The translations under genes were made by a program, and so were the position numbers. A stretch of 64,000 nt of DNA, from the NCBI GenBank assembly GCA_036768485.1, contig JAVLUZ010000507.1:1559579-1623578 (forward strand), written 5' to 3'. A model generated the notes under the pieces. That model was not told where the DNA came from and ran no database searches. It saw nothing but the letters and a program-made list of their open reading frames with translations. How positions within the stretch are numbered: the stretch's first letter is position 1; each line of letters begins with the position of its first letter. The DNA comes from Mermis nigrescens (taxonomy: Eukaryota > Nematoda > Enoplea > Mermithida > Mermithidae). This document shows positions 23,734-36,359 of this stretch, piece by piece.

Positions 23734-24578
23734 AGAGAATTCCATTCTATTTTTCACTAGGCATTTCTTAAACGAAAAGTTTTCCGCAAATTCGGATATT
23801 TTCATAATCACATATGCACGTATAAATTTTTATCGGCAAAATCAGGCACACTTCGTCGTTAGGGGTCTCAGTAGCGGATTTAGGATTTTCTGACAGGGGA
23901 CGGGCGGGACCCCAAAAGTTTCCTGGATATCTAAAATGGTCCGAAATATCCGTGCATTACGCTTGAAATAACTGTTTTTCGCCTTCTTAGTCTTTAACGA
24001 TTCAAAATAATTTTGAAATTTTCGAAAAATTTCAACGAAAAACGCATTGCAAAATGGCACTTAGCGCCAAAAAAATACTCGAAAAATCATTTAGAACTGA
24101 AATTCCTGTTCTGTACATGAACTACTCTTGCGTTAAATAAGGTTTAGAACGCCATAAAAGTCACTAAATATCATTAACGAGTGCTCGGAAAAATTTTTAA
24201 AATCATGATACAAATGGCGAAAATCATCAAAAATACACATCTGTTCTCTATTGCGTCCTTGAATATGGTTTGAAGAAAGGGAGCGGCCGTCTGACAACTC
24301 CTCTAAATCCACCCTGAATGGGCGATTCGATTTTGAAGCGCCGAAAAATCAAATACTTTCGAATGACTATTGGTGAAGAACCGTAAAAATATGCTTGTAT
24401 AAAATGGTCATAATTGAAAAATAATTTTTCTCGGTGCATCGGAAGTGGAACGGAGATAAGAAGAGAATTAAGAGAATTCCATTCTATTTTTCACTAGGCA
24501 TTTCTTAAACGAAAAGTTTTCCGCAAATTCGGATATTTTCATAATCACATATGCACGTATAAATTTTTATCGGCAAAA
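23734..24578. repeat. 108-bp direct repeats flanking 629 bp
   Basis: The sequence from 'agagaattccattctatttt' to 'ttttatcggcaaaa' occurs at 23734-23841 and again at 24471-24578, apparently identical. The 629 bp between them includes repeat debris. It is best explained by a recent segmental duplication. Confidence 0.75.
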
Positions 24579-24579
24579 A

Positions 24580-26620
24580 AATGGAATTCTATTCCAAAGG
24601 ATTTCAAACTTAAATGATTTTGAGACATTGAAGATTATAATTTGGCGTTCAGAAATTTCGAACTATAAAATCATAATGATAAAGTTTAGTTTGACAAGTA
24701 AAAAAGAACAAATTACGTTAAAAGTTAATTTTCTTCTCACAAAACAGTCTTGCAGAAAGTTCTTCTCAGAAAACTTTCTCAAAGCCGCTTGCGTGCCTTA
24801 CTTATTTATTAATTTTTTTCCTTTAAAAAAATAATATTATGACTTTCTATTATTACTGTCTTTTTGGATAAAAAACCACGAGTTAGTGCCAAAGCACCAT
24901 TTTTTTATGTTTCTGATGGCTCTTTTTAACCATTCAAGGGATATGTCATAATCCTCGTCATCCATTTTTGCGTTCAGCTGCTTTTCTCATTAAGTCATTT
25001 TCAAAATTTTAATATCTGTGAAACATTTTCCTATCTTTTATTTTTTCACAATTTCCTGCCATATTAGTCGATTGAAAATCATCTGATAATATTCGCATCA
25101 CTGCGAAGTCAAAATTCTATACATAGTAATTATGCGAATTTCTGTTACTCTCAATTAAGAAGGATGCAAAAGCGACCCGATTTTGACCAAAATTATTTCA
25201 AAGATGAAAATTACGGGCGAACAATGCCTTTGCATATGTAGCCTTTATGGATCCCCAGCGGTCCCAGCGGGTCTCCCGCGTAAAATACAGGCCGGCGGGC
25301 CATAATTAGCAAACCACTCTAATTATTTGGGCGGGTGAGAGGGAACAATGAGGCTGGTAAAAGTACAAAGAAGGTTCGTTGAAAACTGCAAGATCATTCG
25401 ATGCAAAAATCGGATCAAAAACTTCAGCCTTGCCCAAGTTATGTAAATTATTTGTAGGCAGTACGTGCTGTACTTCACAAAATGGCTAATATGAACAAAA
25501 ACGGGCATTTTTTGTTCATTGTTTATTTTCCGCCAAACCCTAACCTCCTTTTGTCCTCATATTTGATTCATTAATGGGAACGTGTATATATTCGTGTTTA
25601 CAGTACAAGTTACAGTAAGACACGGGCCAAGCTTCGTGTTGTATTTTCAAAAAAGAGCAGCAGTACAAAAGCAGCTGCGCCACAGTGGTTTACTAAGTAA
25701 ATCTCTTATACCTGATTTTTCTGCATTAGGATGACCAAAAGCCAATGCTGATGACCAACATGCGAAGCTGACCACATGCACGCAATCGTGCATATTTACA
25801 TAATGTAAACACAAGGTCTATTTATACATCCTCCAACGGAACTCTGAACTTAATTATGGTTTATTTCGCTTATATTAAGACAAAAATCAATGAAAAATTT
25901 CAGAATATTCCATTTATTAATAATTGCGAAGCATGCTCGTATGAAAAATATAAAAATAATTCCTTTCAGATCTGAAACAAGAAAATGAGCATCACTATTT
26001 TAAAGGTTTACTAATGCGATTGAGATTTAGCAATCGTCTTAAAGAAAATTCACAGATGAACAAAGACAGATTTGAAATGTAGATAGCCGCCCCACTTTTT
26101 TGCTATGCCAACTTCTGGAGGGTTGGAAAATGAGCATGGTTTGCTTTAGAGATTTTCGACCTTCATTCAGCATTATTTTTAAAATTTTTCTGACCCTTCG
26201 CTCTGTATAATACTTAATCATAAGATTTGTTGAATTGCTTGGCGCTTGAAAGCCTTCTGTGTCGGAAATGTAGTACGTAACGAAGATTGTATGGCGTAAT
26301 TTTAAGACTTTTAGCTCGTAAATGAACAATAGCTTTGCGCCGAATATTATAATATGTTTGCAATCGACTTTACGGTGAAACTTTGTAGCTTTCAGCTTTC
26401 AACCAAACTAAATTTTCTAAATTTGCACGGGACCCTCAAAACAAAACATTGAATTTTTATTCAAATTCTGAATTTTGACGGAATTTCACAGCACAGACGC
26501 TTTTTCACATATCATACACTTTCCATAAATTTTGGATCTTTTGTAAAAGAAATAACTCCGGTAAGAATTCTAGCGCAAACTGGATAGCAGGGCAAGGCAG
26601 AAAATGATTTTGTGCACATC
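24580..26620. other. AT-rich intergenic DNA, nothing recognised
   Basis: No gene, terminal repeat or familiar motif was found. Short ORFs are scattered and lack domains. Confidence 0.4.
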
Positions 26621-26622
26621 AG

Positions 26623-26775
26623 TGTTGCCAGATTGAAAGAAAAATTTCAAAAAATTAGTCATCGACCAATTTTATAGCTATGGACCGTTTTTTTCAAATC
26701 TTGATATGTTTTGTATAGGGCTTGGCCGATTTTACACTAAATTTAGCCGTTTCTTATTTTATGAATCTGGCAACA
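26623..26775. mobile_element. Small MITE with 12-bp TIRs
   Basis: Perfect inverted termini 'tgttgccagatt' (26623-26634) and 'aatctggcaaca' (26764-26775) bound 153 bp with no coding potential. No clear target duplication. Confidence 0.5.
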
Positions 26776-26905
26776 GTTGTGCGCACAAATGCACCTCAGG
26801 TACTTAATGAAACTTCATCCTTGAAATTTGTCTTCTTTTAGCCGATGTGAATCGTTGTTGATTCTGTCAGTCTGTTTAATTAAAAAATTGGTTATATTAT
26901 TATGT

Positions 26906-27560
26906 ACTAGCAAAGAAAAATGCTCCGATGGAACAAAAAAGGTGAATATACTTGAATTTCTTCATTGCTAAGGATGTAAAAGGAGGGGACTAGGGAAAAT
27001 TTCCCTATATGCGTAGAAGCCATAGGAATGTGCTAAACAGATAGACTTCCCCTAAACAGTGCAAAAATCGAAGTATATTCTGCGGCCTATGCCCGTTTCT
27101 GCAGATTTTCCGTAGTAATTTCGATTATGATGGCAAGTATTTTGATTAATTTATTTTGGAAAATTTAGAGAAATTTTTTGTGGTTTTTCAAGAAAACTAT
27201 TGAGTTGGCCATGTAGGTGTAAAGTTTACACTATTATCTTTTACTCAAGAGCATTGTGGAAGGTCAAGATTTCATTAAATGAATAATACATTGATTATTT
27301 ATTTGTCATGAAAGTGTCTTCAATGCTCTTTTGCGAAACACTTAAATACGCTTTGTGACTACACCCTCATTTTTCACGGGCCGCAGAATATACTCTGATT
27401 TTTGCGTTGTCTAGGGGAAGTCTAACTGTTTAGCCCATTCCTATGGCTTCTGCGCATATTAGGAAATTTTCCCTAGTCCCCTCCTTTTATATCCTTAACA
27501 ATGAAGAAATTCAAGTATATTTACCTTTTTTGTTCCATCGGAGCATTTTTCTTTGCTAGT
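26906..27560. mobile_element. Foldback element, family D copy 3
   Basis: A 655-bp element with inverted arms of about 200 bp, starting 'actagcaaagaaaaatgctc' and ending with the reverse complement. Arm identity to copy 2 is high, but the central sequence is different, so only the arms are conserved across the family. Confidence 0.8.
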
Positions 27561-27659
27561 TCCCTTCTTTTATTTAATAATTTAGGCCACATATCCATAG
27601 GTGGGCAGCGCCAAGATTCTGGTAGGTGCAAGTAGCTGAAGAAATATCTTTTTTCGTTT

Positions 27660-29624
27660 CGAACCCTTCACACTAAAATGATCACAGATCAAGAAATATT
27701 GCATTAAAAGAGAAAAAATTCTTATGTTTTGAGATATTATAGCCCTTTACGTTATAAAACCAATTGGACTGCACAGAAACCAAAATTGAGCTAGATAAGC
27801 TTTAGGACAGGCTAACAGTAAAAAACCTGTATACTTTACACTTATGTGCGACAACCATTGAGCGTAAAGAAATTTTAAGGTCAGATTTGTAATCTAACTC
27901 CGGGGCAATATTTAAAAAATTGGCCCTCCGCAAGTTGTTAAACCTAATGCTCTGGGCGGAAAAGTGCTTCTCAGTGTATACTTTACACTTGTGTTAATGA
28001 CGCAATATTGGGTTTATAGAAACAAAATAAACTAGTATCTGTAACGCTAAGGTCAGGGCACATTTTAAGCATAATTAGCATGTTCCGCCTACTTAGCGGA
28101 GTAGCTGAAGAAATTTTTTTTCGTCCCGAACCCTTTACACTAAAATGATCACAGATCAAGAAATATTTTCGTTGAAAGAGAAAAAAATTTACATTCTGAG
28201 ATATTGTAGCCCTCTTCATTATAAAATCAATTGGATCGCACAGAAGCCAAAATTGAGTCAGATAAGCTTTAGGACACGCTAACAGTAAAAAACCCGTATA
28301 CTTTGCACTTTTGTGCAACAACCATTGAGCATAAAGGAATTTTAAGGTCAGATTCATAATCTACAACTCAGGGGCTACATGTAAAAAATGGCCCCCGCAA
28401 ATTGTTTGATAACCAATGCTATGGGCGAAAAGTGCTTCTCAGTGTAAAGTTCACACTTGTGCATATAACGCAATATTGGGTGTATAGAAACAAACTAAAC
28501 TAGGGTCTGTAACACTAAGGTCAGGGCACATTTTAGGCATAATTAGTATGTTCCCTCTACTTAGCATGGTAGCTAAAGAAATTTCATTTTTCATCTCGTA
28601 CCCTTTACAATAAAACAATCATAAATCGAGAAACTTAGTGTTAAAAAAGAAAAAATTTTTACGTTTTCGAGATATTGTAACCGTCTACATTATAAAACCA
28701 ATTGGACTGCACAGAAATCAAAATTGAGCTAGATAAGCTTTAGGATACGCTAAGAGTAAAAAACCTGTATACTTTACACTTTTGTGCAACAGACATTGAG
28801 TGTAAAGAAATTTTAGGGTAAGATTCGTAATTAACAACTGGGGGCAACATTTTAAAAAAATTGGTCCTCCTTAAATTGTTTGATACCCAATGCTCTGGGC
28901 AGAAAAATGCTTCTCGGTGTAAACTTTACACTTGTGCTAATACCGCAATATTGGGCGTATAGAAACAAAATAAACTAGTATCTGTGACTCTTAGGTCAGG
29001 GCACATGGTCGAGCATAATCAGCACATTCCGCCTACTTAGCGGAGCACATTCCGCCTACTTAGCGGAGTATACTTTACACTTTTTTTTGTGTGTGAAATT
29101 TTGATTTTCGTCTCAAACCCTTCACACTAAAACGATCACGAGATCAAGAAATATTGCGTTAAAGAGGAAAAGAATTAGTTTTGAGATATCGCAACCCTCT
29201 ACATTATAAAACTGATTGGACTGCACAGAAACCAAAATTGAGTTAGATAAGCTGAAGGACACGTAAAGAGTAAAAAACAAGTATACTTTACACTTTTGTG
29301 TAACAACTATTGAGTGTTAGAAATTTTAAGTTCAGATTCGTAATCTACAACGCGGAGAGCCTCATTTGAAAAAAATTGGTCCTCCGCAAATTTTTTGATT
29401 TTTCGGTTTACACTCTACACTCTCATTGATAACTCGGTATTAAGTGTAAACAAAAAAAAGACGGGCATCGAATTTTTAAATTATCCGTCGATTAAAAAAA
29501 CCCGCACCTCCCAGGTGTGTGCCGTTGTGAGGGGGGACACAAATTTCGCACTCGCTGTGATAAACATATAAGAAAAAGGATGGCCAAGTATTTTATACGT
29601 AGCGCTATCGCGCTACCTATGATA
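27660..29624. repeat. Family E tract, copy 3, with four tandem ~470-bp units
   Basis: Units start with 'accctttacactaaaatgat' or close variants near 27664, 28130, 28600 and 29106, a period of about 466-506 bp. Each contains 'caattggactgcacagaa', 'gataagctttaggaca' and 'gtatactttacactt'. The tract closes at the hairpin 'gtagcgctatcgcgctac' followed by 'ctatgata' near 29600-29624, matching copies 1 and 2. Confidence 0.65.
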
Positions 29625-30483
29625 ACCATTTGTCAAAGCTTTCTCACGTACGTCGTCAGTTTAATTTCTGTTATGACGGTGATTGCGGCCGATGAAGCGG
29701 TGCAATCAAAGAGCTAATTTTGGAACTGACAAATCAGCACATTAAAATTCTAACCTCATCAGTCTATTCTGGACCAAATGGCAATCCTTGTTCTACAAAT
29801 AACAGGAAATCAGAAGGAGCGCACATTTTTTCATCAAGCACATGATGTATCTGAAATTATCTAAAATTAGACGATGAGAAAAGCAAAATGCTGACAAATT
29901 CTCTTTTGTTATACTTGTTATACTGTAACTGTCATCATCCGATATGTACAGTTTTGTTGTAAGTCAAAATTTCCCTACGCCCAGAGGCCTAGCCAGGATT
30001 TGGGTTCGAAGGGTGCATACATAAAAATTTTTAAGACTCCTTTTGTATTGAATACTTCGATATTGTACAGTAACGCATTATGCATGGAAAAACTGGGTTT
30101 TTCGACATTAGTGTAGCCTGGCGATCATAATACAAAAGAAGTTTAGTGTGACGCGGAGCGCCGGAAAATGTTGATATTTTTACTATTTTCAAACAGAATT
30201 CACGGTCTTTATTGACAAATAATTCAGAAATGTTAAGTAGCGCGAAGCGCCACGAAACTTAATCATTTTTTTCGTCCTAAACACAATTTTGAAGCTTTGG
30301 TAGCACTGACAAAACAGAAAATTATCAAATTTTCACAAAACAATTTTGACGAATGTCATCAATTTAGACTTCAAGAGAAAACAGTGCGAAATAACTTCAT
30401 ATGAAGTTACTGACTATTTCAAACTTTCAAACTCGATTTTGGAGCTTTATTAAGAGAAATACTCGTAGCACGGTTACCGGTGC

Positions 30484-30583
30484 CACACCTTAAAGTGTCC
30501 GGCACTGCACTTTAAAGTGTCCGGCCGGACACTTTAAGGTGCCTTGAAGTGTCCGGGTTTACCTTAAAGTGTCTGGTCCGGGC
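30484..30583. repeat. Palindromic cluster of CTTTAAAGTGTCCGG motifs
   Basis: Five copies in alternating orientation of 'ccttaaagtgtccgg' or variants. The core 30507-30542 is a 36-bp palindrome with one mismatch pair. It is much more GC-rich than its flanks and marks the left side of the TTAATTAA tract. Confidence 0.75.
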
Positions 30584-30664
30584 TATATTAACAAGCATAA
30601 ATGCAGAAAAAGAATATGGGATAGAGTGAGAATCACATGGAAGCCGTGGGACCATCAATCAATC

Positions 30665-31905
30665 AAGAGTAATTAAGAGTTCATTAATTAAGAGTTAGTA
30701 AACTAATCAATAAGGTTTAATTAATTAAGAGTTGAATTAAATCATAGGAGTTAATTAATCAATTAGTTTTGCTTTATTAATGATAAGTGTAATTATTTAA
30801 AATTTAATTATGAAAAATTATCAGAAGCGTAATTAATTAATTAATTAATTAATAATTAATTGATCAGTTAAGCATTTAATTAATAAATAATCATTGAAAT
30901 AAGTAGTTAAATATTATTAAATAATCAAGAGCAGTTAATTAATTAAGAGCTATTTAATTAATTAAGATCAATGACTATTCAATCAAGACTATTCAATTCA
31001 TTAAATAAGATGAATTAATCATGAGTTTAATCAAGTCATTAATTAGGAGTTAACTAATCAATGAATTTTGATTAATTAATTATAAGTGTAATTAGTTAAA
31101 ATTTACTTAATTAATTAAGATTAATTATTACCAGTTTAATTAATTAATCAAGAGATAATTAATCAATTCAGTATTTGATTATTAATTAATCAATTAAAAA
31201 CTAATTAAAGTTCTATATATAATCAGTAGTAGTTAATTAATCAAGAGCTATTTAATCAATTAATTTTGATCATTAATTAGATAAGACTAATTAATTAATA
31301 ACACAAATAATATTTATTAATTAAGAGTTTAATTAACATTAATTAATTAATGTATTTGATTGAGATTAATTTACCAGTTGATTTGTATTAATCAATTATA
31401 GCGTTATTAATTTAGAATCAATGAATTAATTAACTAATCAGGAGCGAAGTTGATTAATTACTGAATTAAGGGTTTACTTAATTGTTAATGAATTAATTCA
31501 TCAATTTTCATTAATTATTTAACAGTAATCAATCAAGAATTAGCTAATTAGTTACTTATGATTTTTAATATTTGAACAAATAATTAATTAATTACCTCTG
31601 ATTAATTATATATTACTAATTAATTAATTGAGGGTGTGTTAATTAATTGATTAAGAATTTAATTAATTGAACAATATTATTTCATTTAACTTTAATTAAC
31701 TTAGAGTTTAGTTAATTATGACTTAATTAATTCATTTAGGTGAATAAATTAAAACTGGTTAAAAAATATATTACCTAAAAAATAATGAAAAGTTAATTTA
31801 GTAAACATAAAAATTAAAAAATGACAAATTAATCAAAGCTATTTAAATGATTTAGGTATCATTAATTAATTAAGAGTGATTAATTAAATAAGAAACTAAA
31901 CTAAA
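30665..31905. repeat. 1.2-kb TTAATTAA-rich low-complexity tract
   Basis: Dense irregular runs of 'attaattaa' and 'taattaattaagag', more than 85 percent A+T by eye, with no ORFs of note. Not a simple perfect microsatellite: short G-containing spacers such as 'gag' recur. Confidence 0.8.
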
Positions 31906-32394
31906 TTTAAACCGTGCTTTTCATTAAATTTTTCTGAAGGCCTCAGTAAGCTCAACAAGATAATTTACTGTAAGTCGACAGATAAGCTCAGTGAGGGCGA
32001 GTGGCTAGTATTCTCCTAATTTTAATGCACTAAACCGTCCATATAAAATGATATCGGGCATTTAAACAGTGATGGGCCATACTATACACAACGTATCTTA
32101 AAATGTTAATTCATTGTGTTTAAGGTGTCAATTTAAGATAAGCTGAATGCGCAACTTTTATCTGCATGTTGATTGATCTGCTGGAATACGAGAATAAAGT
32201 ATGCCGCAAAAAATTTTATTGGAAAACCCTTCATTGCTATGTAATTACAGTGGCTCTAACGACCTACAGTGGATAAGAAAGAAGGATTTACTGTAGCCTT
32301 CGAAAACATTTACTGAAAAAGCTCTCGGATAAATGAAACAGACTATGGTTCCGGCGCGAAGCGTCGGAAATTTGACACTGTTTCCATTTTTGTA

Positions 32395-32665
32395 CTCCCA
32401 ACCACACTTGGGGGTAAGGGGATTTGGGGGGTATGCACCACCCTCCTCGAAGGCCGAATACCTCCAGAAACCAAAACACTCCTCCTCTCGGAATTCAATT
32501 TTTGAAACTTTTTTGTTTTTCTCGCAATTTTTTGATGCCAATGGATTATGCTCGATAAGAAACGTTGAAAAATGGTGTTTTTCGCCATACCACAATTTTC
32601 AAGACCATTTTTTGACCTTTGACAAATCTTGCATCCCTAGAATTTTGGTGCTGCCCACCTATGCT
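32395..32665 (+). repeat. Family A repeat
   Basis: Carries 'ggggtatgcaccaccc', 'tttttgatgccaatggat', 'cgataagaaacgttg', 'cgccataccac' and ends 'gctgcccacctatg'. Overlapping ORFs on both strands here (32245-32719) are translations of the repeat. Confidence 0.7.
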
Positions 32666-33299
32666 CCCAACGCGCTTTCAGAAAGAAAATATAAAAAGCA
32701 GTTTAATGTTAAATCGTAACGTTCAAATCTTCGCAAAATCGGCTGGTTCTGATTTCAGCCTAAAAACACTTAAATGTACGAATATCAACTCCATGCACGA
32801 CACTTTAAAATGCTAGGTGTTAATAAATTTTAAGTGTGTCCTGAGCTAAAAATAATATATAAACATGTAAAATAAAAATTTTGTTCATACCGTTTTCTGG
32901 CCCATTTAAAGCCTTCTTATTAGCAAGATGTATATAGTTCAGAAGACAAATGCGCAAAACACATGAAAATTTGGCCATTTAATCAATTTAAATAGGATTA
33001 CGCGTCCTTCTGAAAGAAGAGAAACAAGGCAGAGAATAGTTAAACTAGTAGGTACACAATTATTTTCGCACTTGTACCGAAGAACAAAATAGCACATCAA
33101 ATCACTAAATTCATGAATTATTTTAGCTGATTCAAGCTTCCAAACTCATTAGCGCTCTATAACAATAAATAACAATGATTCGGGCGCCGGAAAATTTTGA
33201 CATTTTCAACTGTTTGCACTATAAAAATAAAATTAATGGAAAATTTGGGGGAACGTGTCCCCTGTGCCACCTCCCACTGGCTACGCCCTGCGACATTGA

Positions 33300-34447
33300 G
33301 TCATTCGTAATGGAATAAATACTGCACATAAATAATTACTCTCAAATGAACCCAATTTCCCGGGAATTTTCAAAATTTTCAGTTAGGAGGACTATACAAT
33401 TAAGCGAATTTTTTTCCTGAAAAACATGAAATACGTCCCAATGCTAGTCTACTATTATTATGAATTTCATTCTAGTTTTCAAATACACAGTGAAAAATAA
33501 ATTTGGTGCTTTTAATATTTATTTACATATAACACTGTATGTTCGCCTTGAAGTACCTGTGCACTGTTTAAATTTAGCAGAATGATGGGAATAGATTCGA
33601 ACAGAACAAGCGTCAAAAATTGGGATTAGAATACGACCATTCTTCTGATCAAAACAGCTCGTAAGCTGTAGTACTAAATCCGGCTTTTTTTTATTATATT
33701 TTACTTTTTACTGCTCAAAGATTAACATTCTTACCATTATTTTATTATAATTATTTAAGGATCGTAGCAAGAAATCGATTTTTAAAAAATTTTTTCTCTA
33801 CATATGGCCTAAGTCTTATTTGCTAAAATTCATTCTTCTTTGCTCGTCGATCGGCTTTCAAAGTTTTATTTATTAAGTTTACAATCTTCTATCAGTAATT
33901 TTCCCCTACAATATTAAAGCCACATATTTTAATATATTTTACTTGTAACTTACTCAGCAGACTTGTTCTTTGACTTTCGAGAATTCAGTTAAATCTATAT
34001 CGATCCTTTATTTCACAGGCCTTTCAGTTCATCAAGAAACAAAAAATGGGATTAAGGAGTGCACAGACATTTAACTTAGCGAACAATTTATGCACATTAT
34101 GCCACAAAAGGGTCAGCGACGATGTCCTTATAGAAGTCTGATCGTTCAAAATAACGTTTACTGTGTTCTTGACAACACTTCTTTTTGTAGTGAATTCAAA
34201 AAAATAGTGAGTTTAATAACATTCAAAAAATTACTTTTTGGCTCAAATGTTTTAAAATCAGACAGTTTCAATAATTATTAGTTTTTTCGTACTTTAAGAA
34301 AATAGTTTTTTGCAGAATATCATATGAAAAAAATCGGCTTAAGTTGATTTTTTAGGAAGGGGAAACGCCGCCAATCATTAAATTGGTCCAATGAGAAAAA
34401 TAGAGAGACGAACGTGAATACATTTAATTTGACGATTGGTTGACCTG
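33300..34447. other. AT-rich DNA, nothing recognised
   Basis: No gene or element was identified between the repeat edge and the Harbinger relic. Confidence 0.4.
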
Positions 34448-35622
34448 GGGCCGTATTCACAATCGAGGCTAAAGTCTATAGACCGGTCTAAATCAGGCAA
34501 CATTTAGCCTGAAAATTTAGCCTGCTATCGACTGGGCTAAATGTCATTTAGATTGAATATTTCACTCTTCTCGGCAGGTTTGACTGTACGATTATTAGTG
34601 TGAATATGGCAGCTTTTTTAAATATACATTACGAATATCGAAGAGCTTGAACGCATTTTTCGGGAAATTCGTGATCCACTTTCACTATCTGATTCCCAAT
34701 TACTCGAACATTTTCGATTTGAGGGAAGGAATTTTATACTTAACGGATTTGATCGGAGAGAACATTGAACACCCTGCAGGTCGGAGTCGTGCTATACCAC
34801 CTATTTTGCAAGTTTGCATCGCCTTGCCTTATTATTCTTGTGGAACTTTTCAAATAACAATAGGCGATACGGAGCATATCAGCCAGCCTACTGTTAGTCG
34901 AATAATTCATAAAGTTTCTAAAGCACTGGCTACACGAATCGGTCAGTTCATTAAATTCCCTTCCTTGGAGCAATTACAGCGTGTAAAGGATGAATTTTAC
35001 GAAAAAGCTGCATTTCCTGGTAAGTTGAAGTTGAACGATCTAAAAAATCGTATCCACCGCATTTCTTTCATTTTACAAAATATTTCAAAACAATTGAATG
35101 TCTCATTTGAAATCATACATGAACAGCAAGGAAATTATGGGGGTCCGGATGGGGTAAAATCATCACAAAGTACTATGGAGAATTACCGATTTTTTTGAAG
35201 GGGTCCGCCAGATTCTCACGGGTCCAGTCAGATCCCCCACGCCAATGTGTGCTTGAAATTAACATTCAAAGCTAACATTGAATAATCTCCACTTGTTCTT
35301 GTCTCTCGTTCTATTTTATCAAGAAAAGATTTAGGGGTAAAACAAATATGCATATATGAGCACAAACATGATTATAATTAGTGCCTCATCATCAGCTGAG
35401 AATCTTGTACTGAAACTCATTTTTATACGATATCGATTGCAGATTTAGACGTAGGCAACAATTAATTTTGTTTGCAGTCACAATACTTTATCTATTATGA
35501 GAAAACAACATTGCCTCCGTTGACCCTGTTATGTCATTTAGACCAGTCTATAGACCGGTCTAAAGGCGTTTAGACCGGTGTACATTTAGCCCGTTATAAA
35601 AAATGCTTTGTGAATACGGCCT
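34448..35622 (+). mobile_element. Decayed PIF/Harbinger element
   Basis: Terminal inverted repeats 'gggccgtattcacaa' and 'ttgtgaatacggcct' bound 1175 bp, with a 3-bp CTG direct repeat immediately outside each end. Subterminal 'tatagaccggtctaaa' motifs occur at both ends. Three-base target duplications suit PIF/Harbinger. Inside lies a broken transposase fragment. Confidence 0.75.
34640..35025 (+). pseudogene. HARBI1/PIF transposase N-terminal relic
   Basis: Two reading frames together give the conserved N-terminal part of Harbinger transposase. One frame (34640 to about 34720) reads LERIFREIRDPLSLSD. The other (to 35021) reads LYLTDLIGENIEHP, GRSRAIPP, SQPTVSRIIHKVSKAL, QFIKFPS and KDEFYEKAAFPG. 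The change of frame near 34720 is a one-base lesion. The coding part stops at 'gtaagt' after FPG, where some family members have an intron, and no DDE catalytic domain follows, so the copy is inactive. Confidence 0.8.
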
Positions 35623-36359
35623 CTGGGCGTCGCTTGCCGTAAACTAGTCAACTGACGGATCAAACTTTGGAATACTAATTCTGCGAGTTTACTTTGTTGC
35701 GAAATAATTGTTAAACTTTCGAACTCGTCGTTAAACTTCAAATTTTATATGATTTATTTTAGTTTAAGACTGGCAAGATGCATTTAAAACTAATTCCGTA
35801 GTGTGCTTCAAGCATCTACGTTTCTAGCTTATTTCTCCCAACAATGCACTTTCGAGGTGCTTGATCCTCACTCTTTGTTTAGGCTTAGTGAATGCTGAAA
35901 AAGAATTCAGAGTACAACGATTTAGTTTGAATTTGTACTAGCAGAATGTAGCTATAAGATGCATGCGACTCAGATGATCCTACAGACTGCCTGTTCCATT
36001 ATTTGTTTCTTATTAAAATATTAGTGATAAACAGTAAATTAATCAATCTTGAATTTTCTTTTTGCATTAAGTAAGCCTCAATCACCTTGAAAGATAATTG
36101 TTGGAAGAAATACGCTACCGCAGGTTAACTAGTTTACGGTAACGAAAGAAATGTAAACAAAGCGACGCCTACGTCAACCGATCGTCCGAGTAGATGTATT
36201 TACGTTCGTCTCTATAGTTCTCATCGGACAAATTTAATGATAAGCGGCGTGCCCCCCAAAATCAACTTGAGCCAAAAAATCGATGAATTCCTTCTGTTTC
36301 ACTCCCCTTCCCCTCGGAATTTCCATACTGTGCATGTGTGGGTTGCTTGCTCTCCCTAG
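35623..36359. other. Sequence upstream of first recognised eya exon
   Basis: Mostly unrecognised AT-rich sequence. The last ~60 bp before the exon look repeat-derived: 'tcggaatttccatactgtgc' resembles 'agaattcccatgctgtgcat' near 15020. That stretch supplies a pyrimidine-rich run ahead of the 3' splice site. Confidence 0.4.

Larger units (their letters stand above)
29985..33295. repeat. Possible composite element with inverted outer ends
   Basis: The left edge has 'ggcctagccaggatttgggt' and the right edge has 'cactggctacgccctgcg'. Similar 'tagccagg' and 'cctggctacgcctctg' ends bound 47763-48702. Between them lie family C debris, a palindrome cluster (30484-30583), a TTAATTAA-rich tract (30665-31905) and a family A copy (32395-32665). 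Whether this is one element is uncertain. Confidence 0.3.

Noticed and set aside
27660..29624. CRISPR-like or rDNA array
   Set aside because: Units are ~470 bp and degenerate, with no short constant repeat and unique spacers and no rRNA motif.
29596..29624. Helitron 3' end
   Set aside because: The hairpin is followed by CTATGATA rather than a clear CTRR terminus at the expected distance, and no 5' TC end or helicase was found. Reported as a hairpin-ended repeat instead.
32245..32816. Several overlapping ORFs of 60-128 codons on both strands
   Set aside because: They coincide with a family A repeat, and matching ORFs recur in other copies (12557-12915, 48185-48630). They are repeat translations.
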